From positions 1 through 37,795 of the forward strand of contig JANXML010000215.1 in NCBI GenBank assembly GCA_025354645.1: DNA of 37,795 nucleotides, written 5' to 3'. Of the stretch, positions 1 through 6,008 are shown piece after piece (positions within the stretch are counted from its first letter, which is position 1; the number at the start of each line of letters is the position of its first letter). The notes under the pieces are model-generated. The model was not told the DNA's origin. It saw only the letters and a list, made by a program, of their open reading frames with translations, and did no database searches. The translations under genes and the position numbers were made by a program. This DNA comes from Arcicella sp. Lineage in GTDB: Bacteria; Bacteroidota; Bacteroidia; Cytophagales; Spirosomataceae.

Positions 1-204
1 AGCAAAGAAGGCAGGAAACATGGCAAAGATTCCTCCGAATTTTACCATATCTTGAATAAACCAGTCTGGACAAGGGAATTTGCTTCCGCCAAAATTAACG
101 GCTAAAAAATAACAAGCAATAATACGTGGCAAAGCCAATAACAAATCTGAATACCAAGCTGATGTATAAGTAGGCGTGATGATTTTTGAGAATAAAGTTT
201 TCAT
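1..204 (-). CDS. DoxX family membrane protein (3' end outside window)
   Basis: The reverse strand from the ATG at 204 reads MKTLFSKIITPTYTSAWYSD and runs open to the window edge, giving 68 residues. A hydrophobic helix (LLLALPRIIACYFLAV) is followed by a PDWFIQDMVKFGG segment and a second hydrophobic stretch. This is the N-terminal pattern of small four-helix DoxX/DoxD membrane proteins, and it resembles the N-terminal half of the gene at 2271-3506 (PTFWAYLAIYGEFIGG, FIKQVSDLG). Its upstream region (205-330) carries an operator-like word that also occurs upstream of that second gene. The reaction is unknown; family members are linked to redox or sulfur chemistry in the inner membrane. The C-terminal half is not visible, so the family call rests on the first half only. 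Confidence 0.6.
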   Translation of the reverse strand, partial: MKTLFSKIITPTYTSAWYSDLLLALPRIIACYFLAVNFGGSKFPCPDWFIQDMVKFGGIFAMFPAFFA

Positions 205-282
205 GATTTCTACTATTTTGACTAAATCGCTTCGTTACGATTAATGATACAAATTTGGGAGAAATTTCAAGACTCATCGTCT

Positions 283-318
283 CAAAAGATGATTTGAAAC
301 GACTCAAATCATCTTTTG
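283..318. promoter_or_regulatory. 15-bp perfect inverted repeat; operator or terminator
   Basis: Arms CAAAAGATGATTTGA (283-297) and its exact complement (304-318) flank a 6-nt spacer. It sits 12 bases after the stop of the S41 peptidase gene and about 80 bases before the ATG of the DoxX gene ending at 204. The minus-strand hairpin has only four T residues on its 3' side and little GC, which is poor for a terminator. The left arm contains ATGATTTGAAACG, the same 13 bases as in the direct repeat upstream of the other DoxX gene (3579-3618), which favours an operator. Confidence 0.55.
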
Positions 319-330
319 GAGCTAATTGAG

Positions 331-1800
331 CTATTTTTTCGATTTTTCGATAATTAATTTCTTCACAACCTCTATTTCCGTATCAATTCCGTTTACTACA
401 TCTTCTATACTTTCCTTCACAAACACATCGGGCGAAAGTCCAGCATCGGGGCGAGTTTTGGCTACGTCATAATCCATGCCAATCAAAGGCACATCTATCT
501 CAATTTTGGTATTGGGCAATAGCATAAAAAACAAAGCCCCCGCCGTAATTCCCCGTTGATTTCCGCCCGTGGTTTGTCCAACGAGCGTGGCTAAATGATG
601 AGTCTTGAAAATATCCGCCATGATGTATGCGGCAGAACTATTGGTGGCACTGGTCATGAGATAAGTATTACCTTGCAGCGTAGTTTTTTCTGGAATAATC
701 ACTTCCATTTTATCACCATCTTTTGAACGATACTGACCGTTTGGTAATTTGGTAAAATACTTTTCATTCATGTTAAACCAACCAAATGCCCAACTTTTAT
801 TATCAACATATTGCTTCAAAGTCGAATCAATTTTTACGTAAGCCCAACAGTGCTGTTCATTTTTTATTTTAATCGTATCTTTTGTGAGATAACGAATCAA
901 TTTTACCATTTCGGAGGTATTCCCGCCCTCACATTTCCGCAAATCAATAATCAGATTTTTGCCTTGCTTTTGGTTATATTCATTGACCGAATTAAGAAAG
1001 AATTTATCAAAATCAAAGGCTTTGTTATAAACCGCCAAATTGTTGATTTGCATGACAGCGGTTTTATCATCAAGCCAATCAAATTTGGCATTAACCATCT
1101 CATTATCAGTATATTTAGCTTTCAAAATATCTTTTCGTTGAACTCGGTTCTGAGCTTTTACAGCAATTTTAGAAGCCTTTTTTGATGGTAAATCATAGAT
1201 TTCTAACGCAAAACTATCAGATTTTAAAGGGAAATACATCGGAAAAAATATATCAAAATATTCAAAAGTTTGTCCACCAATTTCTAATAATTTTCGACGC
1301 TTTCCATCATTTGAGCCATCTGCCCGCACGATGGGTAATAGCGTTTTGATGATAGTCGAAACCGAAACTCCATTTATTTTTTTCACTTCAATTCCAGTTT
1401 TCAAGGTAGAATCTGCACTTCGGGTTATCAACATTCTGTCGTCAATCAGTTGAAACTGAAATGGTAAGCAAACCTTCTGTTCAAAAAGTTCTTTTTTCAA
1501 AAATTCCTCTTGATTATAAAAATTTGGGTAAGTATGACCGCATTTGAATTTTGAAGTTAATTTATGGAAATTCAAATAAGCCTCCGCCAGCGTCTGGTCT
1601 TTATTTAGTGCCTTTTGGCAATCATCAAAAGCCTTATCAATCACTTCTTTTGACTGATATTTGTATAACCCAGGGTGCATTTGTTCGTAAGACTTACGGG
1701 CAATAGCGAAATCTTTTTGCAAATCTTCCGCTTTCAGAATAGTTTGGGCAGATGTGATATTTACGACAAGGCATAAAATGGCAATTAGTAGTTTTTTCAT
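331..1800 (-). CDS. S41 family peptidase, secreted
   Basis: 489 residues from the ATG at 1800, chosen because MKKLLIAILCLVVNITSAQ is a typical signal peptide; the in-frame codon at 1836 would add a non-hydrophobic leader and overlap an inverted repeat. The C-terminal half has the tail-specific protease (TSPc) pattern: NLIIDLRKCEGGNTSEM, then LMTSATNSSAAYIMADIF with the likely nucleophile Ser, then LVGQTTGGNQRG. An N-terminal region of about 100 residues and a PDZ-like stretch (GIEVKKINGVSVSTIIKTL) precede it. It probably cleaves or processes proteins in the periplasm. It lies between a small secreted protein gene and a DoxX gene, all on the same strand. The S41 family is clear; the substrate is unknown. 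Confidence 0.85.
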   Translation of the reverse strand: MKKLLIAILCLVVNITSAQTILKAEDLQKDFAIARKSYEQMHPGLYKYQSKEVIDKAFDDCQKALNKDQTLAEAYLNFHKLTSKFKCGHTYPNFYNQEEFLKKELFEQKVCLPFQFQLIDDRMLITRSADSTLKTGIEVKKINGVSVSTIIKTLLPIVRADGSNDGKRRKLLEIGGQTFEYFDIFFPMYFPLKSDSFALEIYDLPSKKASKIAVKAQNRVQRKDILKAKYTDNEMVNAKFDWLDDKTAVMQINNLAVYNKAFDFDKFFLNSVNEYNQKQGKNLIIDLRKCEGGNTSEMVKLIRYLTKDTIKIKNEQHCWAYVKIDSTLKQYVDNKSWAFGWFNMNEKYFTKLPNGQYRSKDGDKMEVIIPEKTTLQGNTYLMTSATNSSAAYIMADIFKTHHLATLVGQTTGGNQRGITAGALFFMLLPNTKIEIDVPLIGMDYDVAKTRPDAGLSPDVFVKESIEDVVNGIDTEIEVVKKLIIEKSKK

Positions 1801-1819
1801 GGTTTTGATGGGAGTAAAA

Positions 1820-1860
1820 TTTAGTCTATAACGCAAAGTAGATATACGTTATAGACTAAA
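1820..1860. promoter_or_regulatory. 14-bp perfect inverted repeat upstream of the S41 gene
   Basis: TTTAGTCTATAACG (1820-1833) and its exact complement (1847-1860) flank 13 bases that read TATATCTACTTTG on the coding strand, close to a Bacteroidota -7 element. It could be an operator around the promoter of the S41 gene, or a weak terminator of the gene ending at 1888. The short T run (four) and AT-rich stem make an operator at least as likely. Confidence 0.5.
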
Positions 1861-1887
1861 CGCATGAAATTTGAAATCGTTTAAAAA

Positions 1888-2244
1888 TTATTTTCTCAAA
1901 TTAATGACCTTTCCATCGTCTTCAAATTTGGCAACGTAAAAAGGTTCACCCGAGAGTGGTGTTCCACTCATTACTACGTTTACTTGCTTTCTGTCGGCTA
2001 AATAAATTTTGGTTCCTACTACTAATTTTAACTCTTTTGTTCCGTTTGGTACGATAAAATCACCAAATGTTCCATTACTTTTTGCATTGGGAGCATACGT
2101 AATAAAAGTATATTTGCGTGGCAAAATACTGTTATTTTTAAACTTAAAGGTTATGATTTTCTCAGCTTTATCTTGGGCAAAACCTGAACTAAACGAAGCG
2201 AAGAATATTACTAAGATTGCGATGATTGAAATTTGCTTTTTCAT
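1888..2244 (-). CDS. small secreted protein of unknown function
   Basis: 118 residues. The N-terminus MKKQISIIAILVIFFASFSS is a clear signal peptide, probably cleaved after GFA. The mature part (about 94 residues) is rich in beta-type alternation (ITFKFKNNSILPRKYTFITY, FIVPNGTKELKLVVGTKIYL) and ends in GKVINLRK; I do not recognise a named domain. The ATG lies 26 bases after the stop of the DoxX fusion gene, so the two are probably one transcript and this protein may act with the periplasmic half of the fusion. Confidence 0.75.
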   Translation of the reverse strand: MKKQISIIAILVIFFASFSSGFAQDKAEKIITFKFKNNSILPRKYTFITYAPNAKSNGTFGDFIVPNGTKELKLVVGTKIYLADRKQVNVVMSGTPLSGEPFYVAKFEDDGKVINLRK

Positions 2245-2270
2245 GATTTTTGAAATTTTAAACGTTAGAA

Positions 2271-3506
2271 TTATTGCAATGAGACTGAATTATCTTTATT
2301 ATTTTCCACGGTCCAAATATGCTTTTCAGTATGCTTTGAATCTTTCTCCCAATAATTACCACTACACTGATAAATTTTTGTACCAATCGGAAGTGTCTCG
2401 TTGTAATTTCCAAACTTACTCAAAGTAGAAGAAAATCCTATTGCTTTATCATTTCCCCACGGTAATTCATAGCGTATAAAAACCTGTTTAGGCAACCAAG
2501 AAGCCCCTTTGATGCTCACCTTAGCTAATTTAATTCCTTTTCTCTCAGCAACACTTTGAATTGAATTACCCTCTTTTACCTCTGCATTTTTCAATTTCAT
2601 TTCCCCGTTCGCTGCATCAAGATACTGTTCACGAGTGATTTCATACTGTTGAGTTACCGAAAATGTTTTGCCTTCATCTTCTTTGGTAACTACAAAAAGT
2701 AATTCTTTTTTTCCATTTTTTTCTTCGTATACATAAGTAGGTGTAGGCATATTAGTGGCGTGTGTAGCCATTGCGTTCAAGCCATACCCATAGCCCCCAG
2801 TTATTTTAGATTGACTATCATAGCTCTTAAAATCAAGGGTTTTGTTCTTTAACGTAGGATTCTTAACACTAAAACTTACTCGTGGTTGTTGTGTCTGAGT
2901 TTTTTCCGTCGATGGCGACCCCGTCGATGGCGACCCCGTCTGAGCTTGGCTGATGAATGAAAAAAAGCATAATGAAATAGCTAATGTGGTTAGTTTTACA
3001 ATTTTTCTTTCTTGCTTAATGCTTACAATGAGTGATGCCAAAGAATATTTGCCATCGCCAGCTCCAAAAGTCATTACAAACGACCAGAAGATTAATTGCT
3101 GATAATACATCCCAATCATGGGTGCAGGGTCACCATACCAAATAAATGCTACTACAAAAAATTGAAAAGCTAATTGAATTGAACTTAAACGAGTGAAGAT
3201 TCCGAAGGCAATTAATAATCCGCCGATAAATTCACCATAGATAGCCAAATACGCCCAAAACGTGGGACTGATAAACGTAAAACCTAAATCTGATACCTGT
3301 TTTATGAACCAATCACCCGTACCAAAAGCTAAGTTATTCCAACTATCATCTCCTTTTTCGTTGATTTTATGAAATACTTTTGAAAGTCCTGCCCCATCGG
3401 CAATGGATAAACCAGCGTATATTCTGAATAATAAATATGACCAGTTGAATACTTTTGAATCTGTTTGTATTGACCCGAATAAGAAATTTTTGATTTGCAT
3501 TTTCAT
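2271..3506 (-). CDS. DoxX-like membrane domain fused to a periplasmic domain
   Basis: 411 residues. Residues about 20-165 form a DoxX-like four-helix module (YLLFRIYAGLSIADGAGLSK, FWAYLAIYGEFIGGLLIAFG, SIQLAFQFFVVAFIWYGDPA, QLIFWSFVMTFGAGDGKYSL). At about 170-192 a segment LTTLAISLCFFSFISQAQ looks exactly like a Bacteroidota signal peptide, but it is internal. After it come two copies of GSPST and a hydrophilic region of about 210 residues (YVYEEKNGKKELLFVVTKED, WLPKQVFIRYELPWGNDKAI). This looks like a DoxX gene and a secreted-protein gene joined in one frame; the internal signal sequence would act as a further membrane segment with the C-terminus in the periplasm. Alternative start at 3500 (MQIKNF). 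Function unknown. Confidence 0.75.
   Translation of the reverse strand: MKMQIKNFLFGSIQTDSKVFNWSYLLFRIYAGLSIADGAGLSKVFHKINEKGDDSWNNLAFGTGDWFIKQVSDLGFTFISPTFWAYLAIYGEFIGGLLIAFGIFTRLSSIQLAFQFFVVAFIWYGDPAPMIGMYYQQLIFWSFVMTFGAGDGKYSLASLIVSIKQERKIVKLTTLAISLCFFSFISQAQTGSPSTGSPSTEKTQTQQPRVSFSVKNPTLKNKTLDFKSYDSQSKITGGYGYGLNAMATHATNMPTPTYVYEEKNGKKELLFVVTKEDEGKTFSVTQQYEITREQYLDAANGEMKLKNAEVKEGNSIQSVAERKGIKLAKVSIKGASWLPKQVFIRYELPWGNDKAIGFSSTLSKFGNYNETLPIGTKIYQCSGNYWEKDSKHTEKHIWTVENNKDNSVSLQ
2907..2936 (-). repeat. 15-bp tandem duplication in the linker of the DoxX fusion gene
   Basis: Two adjacent copies of CGTCGATGGCGACCC encode GSPST twice, exactly at the join between the membrane half and the periplasmic half. 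The unit is a multiple of three and GC-rich compared with its surroundings, so copy number can change without breaking the frame. Confidence 0.6.
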
Positions 3507-3578
3507 GTTAGTAAAATGTTTTCGGTGAATTGATGGGTCAAAGTTTCACCTAAAAAATACCCCAAACGCTTTAAAACA

Positions 3579-3618
3579 TGATTTGAAACGTCTTGAATGA
3601 TGATTTGAGACGTATTGA
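3579..3618. promoter_or_regulatory. Direct-repeat operator, 21-bp period
   Basis: ATGATTTGAAACGTCTTGA (3579-3597) is repeated as ATGATTTGAGACGTATTGA (3600-3618), 17 of 19 bases identical, start-to-start 21 bp, or two helical turns. It lies 73-112 bases upstream of the ATG of the DoxX fusion gene. A 21-bp period of direct half-sites is the known geometry of LytTR-family response regulators, but I see no regulator gene here, so the family is only a guess. Confidence 0.5.
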
Positions 3619-3655
3619 CGGTTCACGGAAAACGATGAAGGGTGAACGGGAATAA

Positions 3656-3690
3656 AAAAACCTGCGAGAAATGGATTCTTGCAGGTTTTT
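3656..3690. terminator. Bidirectional intrinsic terminator after thrB
   Basis: Stem AAAAACCTGC (3656-3665) with GCAGGTTTTT (3681-3690), extended inward by AGAA/TTCT plus a G-T pair, with a five-base loop. Both ends have runs of A or T, so it can end minus-strand transcripts from thrB as well as plus-strand transcripts. Confidence 0.75.
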
Positions 3691-3692
3691 AA

Positions 3693-3758
3693 GTAGGACA
3701 GGTTTCCAACCTGTCAATCAAACGATTAATAATTGGACAGGTTGGAAACCTGTCCTAC
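3693..3758. repeat. REPIN-like palindromic repeat
   Basis: Two 23-base arms (3693-3715 and 3736-3758) are perfect inverted copies around 20 bases. Each arm is itself a hairpin (GACAGGTT-TCC-AACCTGTC). Paired REP hairpins of this kind, with a GGACAGGTT...AACCTGTCC core, recur widely in bacterial genomes and are moved by RAYT-type (TnpA_REP) transposases; none is encoded here. When translated they give peptides such as RTGFQPV and TGWKPVL, so short ORFs across it are not genes. Confidence 0.75.
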
Positions 3759-3763
3759 ATACA

Positions 3764-4699
3764 TTATCCCAACACAACTGGACCTGCTTGATTAATCCCC
3801 GAAACATAACATTCAGAACCAATCCCAACTTTGGCAAAACCGTCTTGCATGGCTTTCCCGACACGATTTGCCGTAAATAAATCCTTTGATAGAGCAAACA
3901 TCGAAGGACCCGAACCTGAGATTGAACAACCCAAAGCTCCGTTATCCAAAGCCGCATTTTTAACATCATCAAATTGTGGAATCAAGATGGAACGGATAGG
4001 TTCGATAATTACATCGACTAAACTTCTGGAAATCAAATCATAGTCTGGCAACATCAAACCCGCTACCAAACCCGCCACATTTCCCATTTGAGTAATGGTA
4101 TTTTTCAAAGAAATCTCTCTTTTCAAAATATTGCGAGCATCTTTTGTATTTACTTCAATGTGTGGATGTACGATGGTAGCGTACAATTCTTTTGGAGTTT
4201 TCAGTTGAATAATATCCAAAGGTTCATAAGAACGAATGACCACAAAACCGCCCATCAAACTGGGTCCTACGTTATCCGCATGAGCCGACCCACAGGCAAT
4301 ACGCTCGCCTTCCATCGCAAAAGGCAATAAATCTTTTTGAGATAAAGGCTTACCCATCAACTCATTAGCTGCAAAAACTCCTGCCACCGCCGAAGCCGCC
4401 GATGAACCTAAACCCGAACCCAAAGGCATCAGTTTTTTAAGTTCCATCTCGAAACCTTGACCTTCTTCGCCAATGGCTTCCAAAAATTTCAGAATGGCAA
4501 TTCCAGCGGTATTTTTTTCAGCTTCCAAAGGTAAACGACCATCATCTCCTTCAATTTTGAGAATTTTTACACCTTTTGAATTAGATTTTTTCAAGATGAT
4601 TTCATCGCCAGGATTATCAACGGCAAAGCCAAAAATATCAAAACCACAGGCTACATTTGCCACCGTTGCAGGGGCGAAAACTTTTATTGTATTTGTCAT
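3764..4699 (-). CDS. thrB: homoserine kinase
   Basis: 311 residues, normal for ThrB. A GHMP-kinase fold is shown by the N-terminal KVFAPATVANVACGFDIFGF, the phosphate loop PLGSGLGSSAASAVAG at about residues 90-105, and the C-terminal glycine motif GCSISGSGPSMFAL. The enzyme phosphorylates L-homoserine with ATP, the step before threonine synthase. Its ATG overlaps the stop of the upstream ORF (4696-5100) in an ATGA, which suggests translational coupling. A strong terminator follows at 3656-3690; thrC, often next in this group, is absent. Confidence 0.93.
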   Translation of the reverse strand: MTNTIKVFAPATVANVACGFDIFGFAVDNPGDEIILKKSNSKGVKILKIEGDDGRLPLEAEKNTAGIAILKFLEAIGEEGQGFEMELKKLMPLGSGLGSSAASAVAGVFAANELMGKPLSQKDLLPFAMEGERIACGSAHADNVGPSLMGGFVVIRSYEPLDIIQLKTPKELYATIVHPHIEVNTKDARNILKREISLKNTITQMGNVAGLVAGLMLPDYDLISRSLVDVIIEPIRSILIPQFDDVKNAALDNGALGCSISGSGPSMFALSKDLFTANRVGKAMQDGFAKVGIGSECYVSGINQAGPVVLG

Positions 4700-5100
4700 T
4701 TAGTGTTTGAAGTATCCTTATCTGTTTGATACCACTCGTATTTTTTTAATTCTATTTTTAAGGATTGAAAATCAGACGAGCGATTACCTATTTCATATTT
4801 GTAAGGATAATGCCCGCCTATCAAACTTCCGATTCCAACACCAGCACTTGTCATGGTTGGTACAAGTGAAATATAAGCTCCCAAAGCATTCATTCCTGGA
4901 CTCGAATAAGAAATTATTGCGTTAGTCGGCTGATAATTTTTATTGTAACGTTCAACAACACTGTTAGCAACTATAACACTTACGACTAAACCTACCGAAG
5001 CTCCTATAAGCTGCCCTTTTTCCACACTACTATGCTTCCTAACCTTAATTATTCTAATTTGCCTAAAATCAAAGAACTTAGCATTCTTGAAAGATATCAT
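4696..5100 (-). CDS. downstream part of a frame-broken secreted protein
   Basis: 134 codons; the first ATG (5100) overlaps the stop of the ORF at 5097-5285 as ATGA. It begins ISFKNAKFFDFRQIRIIKVR, followed by KGQLIGASVGLVVSVIVA, a glycine-rich hydrophobic segment, and a hydrophilic tail. It has no signal peptide of its own, yet the sequence continues naturally from the end of the upstream ORF (GEIVKT then ISFKN). I therefore read the two as one secreted or membrane-anchored protein of about 190 residues split by a frameshift. Termination and reinitiation at ATGA could also give two polypeptides. Function not recognised. Confidence 0.55.
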   Translation of the reverse strand: MISFKNAKFFDFRQIRIIKVRKHSSVEKGQLIGASVGLVVSVIVANSVVERYNKNYQPTNAIISYSSPGMNALGAYISLVPTMTSAGVGIGSLIGGHYPYKYEIGNRSSDFQSLKIELKKYEWYQTDKDTSNTK

Positions 5101-5285
5101 AGGGTCTTTACGATTTCCCCCTTTTTTTTATGTAGAACAAATACACCATTAGAATCTACTTTCATCAAAACTCCTTTGTACCATTTACCATCTAATGTTT
5201 GTATTTTAGTAGTATATTTTTTCTGTGCTGATACGAATGAAAAGCATGAGAAAAGTAGAAGAAGAGTTGATATAGATGCTTTCAT
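5097..5285 (-). CDS. upstream part of a frame-broken secreted protein
   Basis: 62 codons. MKASISTLLLLFSCFSFVSA is a signal peptide, followed by QKKYTTKIQTLDGKWYKGVL and DSNGVFVLHKKKGEIVKTL, a short beta-rich start as in Bacteroidota proteins that continue with ISF...IKIRR and a glycine-rich helix. That continuation exists in the next frame (4696-5100). An A8-G5 homopolymer lies at 5117-5129 (read on the minus strand), and it includes A-AAA-AAG in the phase used by bacterial -1 slippage sites, but slippage there would lose the GEIVKT residues that fit the family. A recent mutation or a sequencing error near 5095-5105 is the simpler reading. Confidence 0.5.
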   Translation of the reverse strand: MKASISTLLLLFSCFSFVSAQKKYTTKIQTLDGKWYKGVLMKVDSNGVFVLHKKKGEIVKTL

Positions 5286-5352
5286 TGATTTTGATTTTTT
5301 TGTTAAAATGTAGGACGAGTTTGGTTTAAAAATGGTTGTTTTGAGCCTATTG

Positions 5353-5679
5353 TTATTCTATTCCAGCTTCTTTCAAAAGCTCATTTAACGCTTTGTCTGT
5401 TATCGTTGATTGATTACTTTTATCATAAATCGACAAAAGATAAATCGTTTCATTAACAATTTTCACGCAAGTAATAACCCTTGCACCGCCTGATTTACCC
5501 TTATTTTTTGATTCAATTGCCATTCTAACTTTGTAGCAATCATTACCCAGGTTATCACCTTGAAATGGGTCTTCTAATAATGATTCAATAAATTTTTCAA
5601 AATCACTATCCATTGAACGGTATTTCTTTTTGAGGGCTTTAATGTCCTTTGCAAATGAATGAATAGCCTCTATTCTCAT
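5353..5679 (-). CDS. RelE/ParE-superfamily toxin
   Basis: 108 residues. The C-terminal half ARVITCVKIVNETIYLLSIY followed by DKSNQSTITDKALNELL is the typical RelE/ParE-fold core (strand, strand, Asp-Lys-Ser/Gly turn, C-terminal helix). The N-terminal helices FAKDIKALKKKYRSMDSDFE fit the RelE/HigB branch, whose members usually cleave mRNA on the ribosome. The ATG overlaps the stop of the antitoxin gene in an ATGA, the usual coupling of such pairs. The pair sits between thrA and the thrB transcript. Toxin activity cannot be read from sequence. Confidence 0.8.
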   Translation of the reverse strand: MRIEAIHSFAKDIKALKKKYRSMDSDFEKFIESLLEDPFQGDNLGNDCYKVRMAIESKNKGKSGGARVITCVKIVNETIYLLSIYDKSNQSTITDKALNELLKEAGIE

Positions 5680-5963
5680 AAATTCTCAGCTCTTAATTCA
5701 GATAGTAATTCTCTTGCTGATTGTAACTTAATTTTCCCTTGCTGATGTAATTCAACTTCAATTAAAGCCTGTTTCAATCCATCAATAAATTCTTGTTGCT
5801 CGGCAGTAAATTTACGTTTGGGCTGAGAAATAATCTCAACTTTTTTATCATTAGCGAGAAATTTCTTTCTTTCTCTCGCTAAGTATTGTTGGCATTTGGC
5901 TGTAATTGTATCAATACCCAATCTTTCCACCAAATAATCATCTACTTGCAGTTGTATATTCAT
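5676..5963 (-). CDS. antitoxin partner of the RelE/ParE toxin
   Basis: 95 residues, directly upstream of and overlapping the toxin gene. It is highly charged, with a short N-terminal part (MNIQLQVDDYLVERLGIDTI) and long helical segments (AKCQQYLARERKKFLA, AEQQEFIDGLKQALIEVELH). No clear ribbon-helix-helix or HTH motif is visible, so the call rests on position, size and overlap. Antitoxins of this kind bind the toxin through the C-terminal helix and often repress their own promoter. The gene starts 45 bases after the stop of thrA, so it may also be read from the thrA transcript. Confidence 0.7.
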   Translation of the reverse strand: MNIQLQVDDYLVERLGIDTITAKCQQYLARERKKFLANDKKVEIISQPKRKFTAEQQEFIDGLKQALIEVELHQQGKIKLQSARELLSELRAENL

Positions 5964-6008
5964 GAGTTTATTATTTTCTAAATTTTTCCTTAAAGTTAAA
6001 ACAAAAAC

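Noticed and set aside
3671-3880. Plus-strand frame of 69 codons
   Set aside because: Its middle (RTGFQPV, TGWKPVL) is the translation of the REPIN, and the rest is the complement of thrB.
5117-5129. Programmed -1 frameshift at the A8-G5 run
   Set aside because: The heptamer phase is right, but a shift there would replace GEIVKT, which fits the family, by a sequence that does not. A lesion nearer the ATGA is more likely; kept only as an alternative.
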